This document shows positions 1 through 6,131 of a DNA stretch of 8,435 nucleotides, in pieces. Every line of letters begins with the position of its first letter. Position 1 is the stretch's first letter. The translations under genes and the position numbers were made by a program. The notes below the pieces were generated by a model. The model saw nothing but the letters and a program-made list of their open reading frames with translations. It searched no databases and was not told the DNA's origin. The stretch is from JBMYYE01 sp049609065 (GTDB lineage: Bacteria; Pseudomonadota; Alphaproteobacteria; Rhodobacterales; Rhodobacteraceae): NCBI GenBank assembly GCA_049609065.1, contig JBMYYE010000108.1, positions 1 through 8,435 of the forward strand, read 5' to 3'.

Positions 1-191
1 GCAAACCCGTCGATTTCATCCGTTTCAGAAACGAGAAACGCAAACCCGTCTCGTGTTGTTGCGTCAATTTTGGCGCGCACGTCTTCTATGCTGAGTTCAA
101 CGCTGTTAAAGGTCGCCAGTGTGTCGCGAATAAACGGGTTCCAAATGGCGGCGATTGCTTTTGCATCTTGGGGAGTGGCGGTTCGGATCAT
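1..191 (-). CDS. GNAT family N-acetyltransferase, N-terminal part (cut by window edge)
   Basis: My translation of the minus strand from ATG at 191-189 gives 63 codons that run off the window edge. It begins MIRTATPQDAKAIAAIW and continues with NPFIRDTLATFNS, the opening beta strand and helix of a GNAT fold of the phosphinothricin-acetyltransferase-like subgroup. Such enzymes move an acetyl group from acetyl-CoA to an amine in the cytoplasm. The substrate cannot be told here, and the acetyl-CoA-binding loop lies outside the window. The start overlaps the stop of the upstream VOC gene as ATGA, so the two are probably translated in a coupled way; the region just upstream has no strong Shine-Dalgarno sequence, which fits coupling. 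The family call is fairly safe and the function is open. Confidence 0.75.
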   Translation of the reverse strand, partial: MIRTATPQDAKAIAAIWNPFIRDTLATFNSVELSIEDVRAKIDATTRDGFAFLVSETDEIDGF

Positions 192-802
192 AGGCTGCAG
201 ACCTTCCCATTCACCACAATTTCCGCCTCTATTTTGATCGTATCTGATGGTGCAAAGACGACCCGCGGATCAGAAAAATGGGGGGCCAATTCAGCTGAGA
301 GCATCCCAGCATCCGGATGTGAAACCGAAAGCGTTTTTAAACGGGCCTCCACCTTTGGTAAAAGATCAACGGGATGCAGCGCAGATTTCCATGAAATGAG
401 CGCGGGGGCACAATTGTCATAGGGCAATCGCCCAGACTGCGGCACAATCATTTCCCACCGAAGATCGGCACGTTTTAGCGGCAAGACGCGACCATATTGC
501 GCGCCAAGCGCGGATAACGCCGCCCCAGTATCTGCGCAGCGCAAAATCCAATTTCCAATGCGCGGCGTCCCATCGAACGTATCAAGGTCGAACCACCGCG
601 GATAGGGTGGCGCCATAGCGTTAGGATCAATTGCAATCACCTCAAGATAGAAGCCCTCTTGAAACCCAACGAGGCGATTATGCGTGCCCATATCAGGGTG
701 CGTACCACCTGCGGGCAACTCAATCCCCAGTTGGTCACGGACATATGCCGCGCCCTCATCGAGAGTGCGCGCCACAACAGCAATATGATCCAAAATAAAC
801 AT
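188..802 (-). CDS. VOC superfamily / glyoxalase-like domain protein
   Basis: This is a 204-residue cytoplasmic protein starting MFILDHIAVVARTLDEG. The opening LDHIAVVA strand with His6, the segment GTHNRL near residue 41 and the strand GFYLEVIAIDP with Glu54 match the glyoxalase-like (Glyoxalase_3 type) branch of the vicinal oxygen chelate superfamily. There His and Glu often bind a metal. No substrate can be assigned. The reading frame stays open upstream to a TTG at 841, but the fold begins at the ATG at 802, so that start is chosen. No Shine-Dalgarno motif stands before either start; the bases upstream of 802 are pyrimidine-rich. The gene lies just beyond the mcm terminator and overlaps the GNAT gene by four bases (ATGA). 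It is probably a separate two-gene unit, not part of propionate metabolism, though a VOC-fold link to methylmalonyl-CoA epimerase makes a role there imaginable. It is longer and different in sequence from a typical epimerase. Confidence 0.8.
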   Translation of the reverse strand: MFILDHIAVVARTLDEGAAYVRDQLGIELPAGGTHPDMGTHNRLVGFQEGFYLEVIAIDPNAMAPPYPRWFDLDTFDGTPRIGNWILRCADTGAALSALGAQYGRVLPLKRADLRWEMIVPQSGRLPYDNCAPALISWKSALHPVDLLPKVEARLKTLSVSHPDAGMLSAELAPHFSDPRVVFAPSDTIKIEAEIVVNGKVCSL

Positions 803-843
803 GAAAGGAGAGTTGCAAATCCAACCGCCCCTTGCAAGCAAAC

Positions 844-872
844 AAAAAGCCCGCCGATTTGGCGGGCTTTTT
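844..872 (-). terminator. Intrinsic terminator after mcm (bidirectional)
   Basis: A perfect 12-bp inverted repeat has arms AAAAAGCCCGCC (844-855) and GGCGGGCTTTTT (861-872) with the five-base loop GATTT. The GC core followed by a T run on both strands makes a strong bidirectional Rho-independent terminator. It begins 15 bases past the mcm stop codon and ends the pccA-mcm transcript. It also leaves only about 40 bases for any promoter of the VOC gene downstream. Confidence 0.93.
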
Positions 873-887
873 TAAAACGGTATCAGA

Positions 888-3005
888 TTATTTACTGATA
901 ATCTCCAAGATTTCTTGGGCCGCATTCGGGATATTTGTCCCAGGCCCAAAGATGGCTTTTACACCGGCTTTATACAAGAAGTCATAGTCTTGTTGCGGGA
1001 TCACACCACCACAAATCACGATGATATCCCCTGCCCCTTGCGCTTTGAGTTCTTCTACCAATTTCGGTGCGAGAGTTTTATGACCCGCGGCTTGGGACGA
1101 AATGCCAACGATATGCACATCATTGTCGATCGCGTCTTGTGCAGCTTCTGATGGGGTTTGGAACAAGGGGCCCACATCCACATCAAAACCGATATCCGCA
1201 AACGCTGTTGCGATCACTTTAGCACCGCGATCATGGCCGTCTTGGCCCATTTTCACGACGAGCATCCGTGGGCGGCGGCCTTCGTTTTCTGCAAATTTTT
1301 CAACAGATTTTTGAATGGCGGCGAAATCATCGTCACCTTCGTAAGCTGCGCCATAAACACCCGCGAGCGTTTTGACTTCGGCGCGGTGGCGTCCGAATTC
1401 TTCTTCCATAGCCATTGAGATTTCTCCGACTGAGGCGCGCATCCGCGCGGCTTCGACTGCTGCTTCGAGAAGATTACCACCTTCGATTGCGCGGCGGGTC
1501 AATTCCGCCAAAGCCGCCTGACAGGCTGCTTCGTCACGGGTGTCGCGCATGGAGGTGAGACGTGCGATTTGGCTTTCGCGCACCGCCACGTTGTCCACAT
1601 CCAAAATATCAATCGGCTCTTCTTTGTCGAGGCGATATTTGTTCACACCAACGATCACTTCATCACCACGGTCGATCATAGCTTGGCGTTTAGCTGCGCT
1701 TTCTTCGATGCGCAATTTTGGCATCCCAGAGGCCACAGCCTTGGTCATGCCGCCCATTTCTTCGACCTCTTCCATCAAAGCCCACGCTTTGTTGATCAAC
1801 TCATCCGTGAGGCTTTCAACATAGTAAGACCCCGCCAGTGGATCGACGACATTGGTGACGCCTGTTTCTTCTTGCAAAATAATCTGCGTGTTGCGTGCGA
1901 TGCGCGCGGAAAATTCCGTCGGCAAGGCAATCGCTTCGTCCAAGGCATTGGTGTGCAAAGATTGCGTGCCACCAAGTGCCGCTGACATCGCCTCATAGGC
2001 GGTGCGGATCACGTTGTTATAGGGATCTTGTTCTTGCAAAGACACGCCAGAAGTTTGGCAGTGCGTCCGAAGCATTTTAGAGCGCTCGGATTGTGCGTCA
2101 AATTCTGTCATCACACGGTGCCACAACGTCCGTGCTGCGCGCAATTTCGCAGCTTCCATGAAGAAATTCATGCCGATGGCAAAGAAGAACGACAAGCGGC
2201 CTGCAAATTTATCAACATCCATACCCGCATCAATCGCCGCGCGCACATATTCCCGACCATCGGCCAGTGTATAAGCGAGCTCTTGCACCAAGTTCGCGCC
2301 GGCTTCTTGCATGTGATAGCCAGAAATCGAGATCGAGTTAAATTTCGGCATCTCATTTGAGGTGTATTCGATGATGTCCGAAATGATTTTCATGGAAGGT
2401 TCAGGCGGATAAATATAGGTATTCCGAACCATGAATTCCTTAAGGATATCATTTTGGATGGTCCCCGCGAGGAGGGCTTTATCATGGCCTTGTTCTTCGC
2501 CAGTCACGATGAAGTTAGCTAAAATTGGGATAACGGCGCCGTTCATGGTCATGGACACAGAAACCTTATCCAACGGGATGCCGTCGAATAGGATCTTCAT
2601 GTCCTCAACGCTATCGATCGCAACGCCAGCTTTACCAACATCACCTTCGACGCGCGGGTGGTCGCTATCATATCCGCGGTGCGTTGCCAAATCAAATGCC
2701 ACGGATACGCCTTGCTGACCTGCGGCCAATGCTTTGCGGTAAAACGCATTCGATTCTTCCGCCGTGGAAAAGCCGGCATATTGACGGATCGTCCAAGGAC
2801 GCCCTGCATACATGGTTGCTTTCACGCCACGTGTGAACGGGCCCACGCCCGGAATGCCACCCATATGCGGCAAATCTTTGGTGTCATCAGCTGTATAAAG
2901 CGGCTTCACGTCGATATCTTCGAGCGTGTTCCAGTTCAGATCATCAAGCGCCTTACCACGGAGTTCCTTTTCCGCAATTTCAGCCCATTTTTTGGTATCA
3001 GTCAT
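888..3005 (-). CDS. mcm: Methylmalonyl-CoA mutase, single-chain, B12-dependent
   Basis: This 705-residue enzyme converts (R)-methylmalonyl-CoA to succinyl-CoA using adenosylcobalamin, the last step of propionyl-CoA assimilation. The N-terminal catalytic barrel contains RPWTIRQYAGFS (69-80). Its Tyr76 and the Tyr230-His231 pair in GYHMQEAGA correspond to the active-site Tyr89, Tyr243 and His244 of the Propionibacterium large subunit. The family signature RNTQIILQEETG lies near 371-382. The C-terminal B12-binding domain has the DxHxxG motif DGHDRG (589-594), with His591 as cobalt ligand, and the later GGVIP segment (666-670). One chain holding both domains points to the homodimeric type. The start at 3005 is chosen because MTDTKKWAEI follows a GGAG site at good spacing; the frame extends to 3056 only through a TTG inside a hairpin. 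The gene lies 56 bases after pccA and ends at a strong terminator. Other names in use are bhbA, scpA and mutB. I see no missing key residue. Confidence 0.97.
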   Translation of the reverse strand: MTDTKKWAEIAEKELRGKALDDLNWNTLEDIDVKPLYTADDTKDLPHMGGIPGVGPFTRGVKATMYAGRPWTIRQYAGFSTAEESNAFYRKALAAGQQGVSVAFDLATHRGYDSDHPRVEGDVGKAGVAIDSVEDMKILFDGIPLDKVSVSMTMNGAVIPILANFIVTGEEQGHDKALLAGTIQNDILKEFMVRNTYIYPPEPSMKIISDIIEYTSNEMPKFNSISISGYHMQEAGANLVQELAYTLADGREYVRAAIDAGMDVDKFAGRLSFFFAIGMNFFMEAAKLRAARTLWHRVMTEFDAQSERSKMLRTHCQTSGVSLQEQDPYNNVIRTAYEAMSAALGGTQSLHTNALDEAIALPTEFSARIARNTQIILQEETGVTNVVDPLAGSYYVESLTDELINKAWALMEEVEEMGGMTKAVASGMPKLRIEESAAKRQAMIDRGDEVIVGVNKYRLDKEEPIDILDVDNVAVRESQIARLTSMRDTRDEAACQAALAELTRRAIEGGNLLEAAVEAARMRASVGEISMAMEEEFGRHRAEVKTLAGVYGAAYEGDDDFAAIQKSVEKFAENEGRRPRMLVVKMGQDGHDRGAKVIATAFADIGFDVDVGPLFQTPSEAAQDAIDNDVHIVGISSQAAGHKTLAPKLVEELKAQGAGDIIVICGGVIPQQDYDFLYKAGVKAIFGPGTNIPNAAQEILEIISK

Positions 3006-3013
3006 CAGTCTAT

Positions 3014-3017
3014 CTCC
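3014..3017 (-). promoter_or_regulatory. Shine-Dalgarno site that sets the mcm start
   Basis: On the minus strand GGAG lies eight bases before the ATG at 3005, which supports that start over the longer frame. The first bases of the site are part of the palindrome CCAATTGG (3016-3023), so local pairing could partly mask it. Confidence 0.75.
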
Positions 3018-3030
3018 AATTGGAATTGGA

Positions 3031-3056
3031 TTGAGGCCACGAAATCGCAGCCTCAA
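3031..3056 (-). other. Intercistronic hairpin between pccA and mcm
   Basis: Arms TTGAGGC (3031-3037) and GCCTCAA (3050-3056) pair perfectly. In minus-strand RNA the stem extends inward through two G-U pairs and two G-C pairs to an AUUU loop, making about 11 bp. No run of U follows, so it is not a classic terminator. It lies six bases past the pccA stop and about a dozen bases before the mcm ribosome site. A role in mRNA processing, stability or relative expression is inferred. Confidence 0.65.
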
Positions 3057-3061
3057 AAGCG

Positions 3062-5107
3062 CTATTCAAATTCCATAATCACATCATCAACGGCCAAGCT
3101 GTCACCAGCTGCGGCGTTGATTTTGGTAACCTTGGTGGTTTTTTCAGCGCGCAGGATGTTTTCCATTTTCATGGCTTCCACAGTACAAAGCGCTTGGCCC
3201 TCTTGCACGTCGTCGCCGACTTCCACGTCAACCTTCACGATCAAACCTGGCATCGGGCAAAGAAGCAATTTGGATGTATCTGGCGCTATTTTTTCTGGCA
3301 TCAGTTTGGCCAATTCTGCTTGGCGCGGGGTGCGCACATGCACGGATAAATCCGCACCACGGCTGCGCATGCGGAAGCCGCCAGAAATTTTACCAACCTT
3401 GAGCACAAGCGCTGAACCATCGACATCCAATGTCGCCAAGCTATCACCAGGGGTCCAGCCAGACGCCACGCGGATTTCTGAACCATCTTCGAATTTCACA
3501 GTGGATCCATCATGGTCCGCCGCGATTGTCACTGGGAACTCAACACCTTGGAGCGTTGCAACCCAATCATCGCCAACCTTACGTTCGTGATTGTCCATAC
3601 GGCCCGATACGCGTGTGCGGCGAATTTCAGCCACACGGTGCATCGCAACAGCGGAAGCCGCAATGCGTTTCAGGGATGCTTCCGGAAGGTCCACACCTTG
3701 GAAGCCCTCTGGATATTGCTCTTCGATAAACGCGGTTGTCATTTCACCTTTGATGAAAATCTCATGGTCCATCACAGCAGATAGGAATGGCAGGTTGTGG
3801 CCAATGCCTTCGACCTCAAAGCTATCAAGCGCATTGCGCATGGCTTCGATGGCTTCATCACGTGTTGGCGCCCATGTGCAAAGTTTTGCGATCATCGGAT
3901 CGTAATACATGGAAATTTCGCCGCCTTCAAAAACGCCGGTGTCATTGCGCACCGCAATTGGGCCCGCAGGCGCATCGCCTTGCCATTTATCATTGTCCAA
4001 AAGCGGACCAGAGGCCTGTTCCATCGGAGGACGATACGCAGACAAACGACCGATTGACGGAAGAAAGCCCCGATAGGGATCTTCGGCGTAAAGGCGGTTT
4101 TCGATTGCCCAGCCGTTCAATTTCACATCATCTTGCTGGATGGAGAGTTTTTCACCATAGGCCACGCGGATCATTTGTTCCACAAGGTCCACACCCGTGA
4201 TCAACTCCGTCACAGGATGTTCCACCTGAAGACGTGTGTTCATTTCGAGGAAATAAAAGTTTTTCGCACCATCCACAATGAATTCCACGGTCCCAGCAGA
4301 CGCGTAGTCCACCGCTTTGGCAAGCGCCACGGATTGTTCACCCATAGCTTTACGTGTGGCTTCATCCAAAAATGGCGATGGCGCTTCTTCGACAACTTTT
4401 TGCTGACGGCGCTGAATGGAACATTCACGTTCACCCAAATAAACACCGCCACCTTGACCGTCACAGAGAACCTGAATTTCGATGTGACGCGGTTGGGTGA
4501 TGAATTTTTCAATAAAGATACGGTCATCGCCAAAGGAATTGGCCGCTTCGTTTTTTGACGATTGGAACCCTTCGCGGGCTTCATCATCGTTCCACGCGAT
4601 ACGCATGCCTTTACCACCGCCACCTGCAGAGGCTTTGATCATCACAGGGTAGCCAACTTCGTTGGAAATTTTCACGGCTTCTTCAGCGTCTTCAATCAAG
4701 CCCATATAGCCTGGAACCGTGGATACTTCGGCGTCTTGCGCGATTTTCTTGGACGTAATTTTATCGCCCATTTTTTCAATGGCACCCACTGGTGGGCCGA
4801 TAAATGCAACCCCTTCTGCGGCCAGCGCCTCAGCAAATTTCGCGTTTTCAGAGAGAAACCCATAGCCCGGATGCACGGCTTCTGCGCCGGTTTGGCGGAT
4901 CGCATCCATCACCTTATCAATCACGATATAGGACTGGTTGGCAGGGGGTGGACCAATATGTACGGCTTCGTCTGCCATTTTCACATGAAGCGCGTTTTTA
5001 TCCGCATCAGAATAGATCGCAACGGTTTGAATGCCCATTTTACGGGCGGTTTTGATAACACGGCAAGCAATCTCACCACGGTTAGCAATCAGGATCTTTT
5101 TGAACAT
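3062..5107 (-). CDS. pccA: Propionyl-CoA carboxylase alpha chain (biotin carboxylase and biotin carrier)
   Basis: This 681-residue protein is the biotin-bearing chain of propionyl-CoA carboxylase, which forms (S)-methylmalonyl-CoA from propionyl-CoA, bicarbonate and ATP in the cytoplasm. The biotin carboxylase domain (about 1-450) opens with MFKKILIANRGEIACRVI and has the ATP glycine loop KASAGGGGKG (158-167) and the FLEMNTRLQVEHPVTE catalytic segment (286-301). A linker region of roughly 500-610 fits the BT domain that contacts the beta chain. The C-terminal carrier domain holds CTVEAMKMEN, with Lys647 as the biotin site. Length and domain order match the Roseobacter-group enzyme, which forms an alpha6-beta6 complex. 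The start at 5107 follows an AGAGGG site; the longer frame to 5152 begins right after the T run of a terminator and is rejected. pccB lies about 1.6 kb upstream, with three small genes and a terminator between. Confidence 0.97.
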   Translation of the reverse strand: MFKKILIANRGEIACRVIKTARKMGIQTVAIYSDADKNALHVKMADEAVHIGPPPANQSYIVIDKVMDAIRQTGAEAVHPGYGFLSENAKFAEALAAEGVAFIGPPVGAIEKMGDKITSKKIAQDAEVSTVPGYMGLIEDAEEAVKISNEVGYPVMIKASAGGGGKGMRIAWNDDEAREGFQSSKNEAANSFGDDRIFIEKFITQPRHIEIQVLCDGQGGGVYLGERECSIQRRQQKVVEEAPSPFLDEATRKAMGEQSVALAKAVDYASAGTVEFIVDGAKNFYFLEMNTRLQVEHPVTELITGVDLVEQMIRVAYGEKLSIQQDDVKLNGWAIENRLYAEDPYRGFLPSIGRLSAYRPPMEQASGPLLDNDKWQGDAPAGPIAVRNDTGVFEGGEISMYYDPMIAKLCTWAPTRDEAIEAMRNALDSFEVEGIGHNLPFLSAVMDHEIFIKGEMTTAFIEEQYPEGFQGVDLPEASLKRIAASAVAMHRVAEIRRTRVSGRMDNHERKVGDDWVATLQGVEFPVTIAADHDGSTVKFEDGSEIRVASGWTPGDSLATLDVDGSALVLKVGKISGGFRMRSRGADLSVHVRTPRQAELAKLMPEKIAPDTSKLLLCPMPGLIVKVDVEVGDDVQEGQALCTVEAMKMENILRAEKTTKVTKINAAAGDSLAVDDVIMEFE

Positions 5108-5113
5108 ATGGGT

Positions 5114-5119
5114 CCCTCT
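5114..5119 (-). promoter_or_regulatory. Shine-Dalgarno site that sets the pccA start
   Basis: AGAGGG on the minus strand lies six bases before the ATG at 5107. It picks this start over the in-frame ATG at 5152, which has only terminator sequence before it. Confidence 0.7.
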
Positions 5120-5156
5120 TATGTCAAAGCGGCGGAAAATCCGCACGCACATGAAA

Positions 5157-5190
5157 AACGCCGCACGAGGACAATCCCTCGCACGGCGTT
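5157..5190 (-). terminator. Intrinsic terminator between the lipoprotein gene and pccA
   Basis: Arms AACGCCG (5157-5163) and CGGCGTT (5184-5190) pair over 7 bp. After a 2x2 CA/CA internal loop, CGAGG (5166-5170) pairs with CCTCG (5177-5181) over a six-base loop. Read on the minus strand, the stem runs into a TTTTT run. This fits Rho-independent termination about 40 bases past the lipoprotein stop and about 50 bases before pccA. Confidence 0.75.
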
Positions 5191-5204
5191 AAATTGATTG
5201 ATGA

Positions 5205-5221
5205 TGCGCCCAAAAGGCGCA
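5205..5221 (-). other. Small stem-loop just past the lipoprotein stop
   Basis: TGCGCC (5205-5210) and GGCGCA (5216-5221) form a 6-bp stem with the loop CAAAA. It has no T run and sits directly before the larger terminator hairpin. It may help that terminator or protect the mRNA 3' end. Confidence 0.5.
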
Positions 5222-5227
5222 GATGTT

Positions 5228-5428
5228 TTATTTACACAGTTTAACGTCGTCGCAAAGCGCGCCTGCGGCCCCGCCGATGACGGCCCCTGTAAGCACGCTA
5301 CCATTGGTTGCGCTTGCGACAACCGCACCTGCGGCCGCGCCTGCACCGGCGCGCTGTAGATCGTTTTCAAGGCACCCCGAAAGGGCTGTAAGAACAAGGC
5401 CAGCAAGGGCGAATTTAAAAGTTTGCAT
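5228..5428 (-). CDS. Small glycine-zipper lipoprotein
   Basis: This 66-residue protein begins MQTFKFALAGLVLTALSGC, a short lipoprotein signal peptide with lipobox LSGC and lipidated Cys19. The mature part is about 48 residues. After LENDLQRAG come small-residue repeats (AGAAAGAVVA, then GAVIGGAAGA), typical of a glycine zipper, and two more cysteines near the C-terminus (CDDVKLC). Leu follows the lipidated Cys, so sorting to the outer membrane is likely. Similar small lipoproteins occur widely in proteobacteria, with roles in the envelope that are poorly known. A purine-rich GGGGA site stands before the start. A promoter-like pair lies upstream and a terminator downstream, so the gene looks like its own transcription unit inside the pcc cluster. 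No link to propionate metabolism can be read from it. Confidence 0.85.
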   Translation of the reverse strand: MQTFKFALAGLVLTALSGCLENDLQRAGAGAAAGAVVASATNGSVLTGAVIGGAAGALCDDVKLCK

Positions 5429-5477
5429 AGGATTTTTCCCCGTATTTTGCTCGATGAACCAGTCTCATCTATCGGGG

Positions 5478-5506
5478 AGTATACGCCGCGCGCTGAGCCC
5501 ACACAA
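5478..5506 (-). promoter_or_regulatory. Putative sigma70 promoter for the lipoprotein gene
   Basis: On the minus strand TTGTGT (5506-5501) and TATACT (5483-5478) are separated by exactly 17 bases. The -10 matches 5 of 6 consensus bases and the -35 matches 3. Transcription would begin near 5471, about 40 bases before the ATG at 5428. Confidence 0.5.
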
Positions 5507-5560
5507 ATCTGCACAACCGCATAAGCGAAAGACAGCGCATCACATGTGAGGAAAGAAAGT

Positions 5561-5591
5561 GGCGGTCTGCTTTTTGGGAACGCAGACCGCC
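5561..5591. other. Perfect 10-bp stem-loop in the gap upstream of the lipoprotein gene
   Basis: GGCGGTCTGC (5561-5570) and GCAGACCGCC (5582-5591) form a perfect 10-bp GC-rich stem with an 11-base loop. On the minus strand the stem is followed by CTTTCTTTCC, a broken T tract. It may be a weak terminator for the genes ending at 5763, or part of a structured RNA. Confidence 0.6.
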
Positions 5592-5676
5592 TAGTCAGGG
5601 AAGGGATATGGTAAATACCACATTTTGAAACACCGAGGAGGGGTTCGGCGCTTACAATATGAATATGGGGAGCCGA

Positions 5677-5702
5677 TCTGCGAACCAAAAGGGGGGCGCA
5701 GA
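5677..5702. other. Stem-loop close to the end of the 122-residue gene
   Basis: TCTGCG (5677-5682) and CGCAGA (5697-5702) form a 6-bp stem. The 14-base loop contains CC and a G run that could pair further. No T run follows on the minus strand, so I do not call it a terminator. Confidence 0.4.
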
Positions 5703-5762
5703 ACTTTTTGCTGATTTCAGCCATAAATCGCGCAGTCTGGGTAAAAATCAGCGAAAACATGC

Positions 5763-6131
5763 TCATACCCCGCCTTCAAACAAGTCAGGGAAGTTCCGCG
5801 CTGCCAATTCCATATCAATTTTTAGATATGCCTCATAGCTTTCGGGATCAAATTCTTCCTCCGCGGGCAAAACTTCACGTCCAAAGAACCAGCTCAAGCG
5901 GCCAGCATCCAAATTGCCGCGGATGAAAGGCTCCGCGCCGAAATTTTGTAGGAGGGCGTGCAAAAATGCGCTATCTGCACGGCGGTCAGCAGGTTTGCGA
6001 TCTGCAAAGCGTTCGCGGCGAATGATTTCAGTCGCCCCACCTTTATTCGGACGGCGGATCGTGAATTGATAATCCGTCCCCTGCATACGGGACGGAAACC
6101 CGCGATGTTTATCCATATACGGAAGCGCCAT
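5763..6131 (-). CDS. Hypothetical protein, 122 residues, unrecognised
   Basis: I do not recognise this family. The protein has no signal peptide or membrane segment, so it is probably cytoplasmic. Its first half is basic (FTIRRPNKGG, then EIIRRERFADRKPADRR). Its second half is acidic and aromatic (AGRLSWFFGREVLPAEEEF, then MELAARNFPDLFEGG). The start overlaps the stop of the upstream gene as TAATG, a typical translational coupling. A G run on the minus strand (6144-6139), seven bases before the ATG, could serve as ribosome site. Later ATGs at 6116 and 6086 are possible starts but lack this context. The gene is in the same direction as pccB and pccA and is likely co-transcribed with the DUF6497-like gene. 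It is a plausible real gene because of coupling, length and normal composition. Confidence 0.75.
   Translation of the reverse strand: MALPYMDKHRGFPSRMQGTDYQFTIRRPNKGGATEIIRRERFADRKPADRRADSAFLHALLQNFGAEPFIRGNLDAGRLSWFFGREVLPAEEEFDPESYEAYLKIDMELAARNFPDLFEGGV

Larger units (their letters stand above)
5429..5762. other. Non-coding gap of 334 bases with several stem-loops
   Basis: I see no credible gene here. The stretch holds the putative lipoprotein promoter (5478-5506), a perfect 10-bp stem-loop (5561-5591), a 6-bp stem-loop (5677-5702) and shorter repeats such as TGGTA-AA-TACCA (5609-5620). A minus-strand frame stays open across the whole gap, but its translation is serine- and arginine-rich and looks non-coding. 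Confidence 0.6.

Noticed and set aside
3006..3056. Longer mcm start at a TTG (3056)
   Set aside because: The extra 17 residues would be encoded within the intercistronic hairpin, lack a ribosome site, and are not part of the family's N-terminus.
2658..3590. Plus-strand open frame of 310 codons
   Set aside because: It lies antisense to the confident pccA and mcm genes and spans the gap between them. The translation has no family features, so it is a shadow of the codon pattern on the other strand.
5122..5127. Perfect minus-strand TTGACA, a possible -35 for pccA
   Set aside because: A matching -10 at 17 bases would fall inside the pccA coding sequence and reads TTCAAA, so it cannot drive a full-length pccA message.
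5108..5152. Longer pccA start at 5152
   Set aside because: Family members begin at the MFKKILIANRGEIA segment. The earlier ATG follows the T run of a terminator and has no ribosome site.
4562..5197. Plus-strand open frame of 211 codons
   Set aside because: It is antisense to the biotin carboxylase domain of pccA and crosses the terminator. Its His- and Phe-rich translation is a typical mirror artefact.
5631..5650. Inverted CCGA/TCGG around a purine-rich loop in the gap
   Set aside because: Only four pairs form and neither strand has a T run, so it is not more than chance.
5119..5766. Minus-strand open frame of 215 codons whose start overlaps the stop of the 122-residue gene as ATGA
   Set aside because: The overlap is tempting, but the frame runs through the lipoprotein promoter, the whole lipoprotein gene in another frame and the terminator. 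Its translation is rich in Ser, Arg and Pro, without a recognisable domain.
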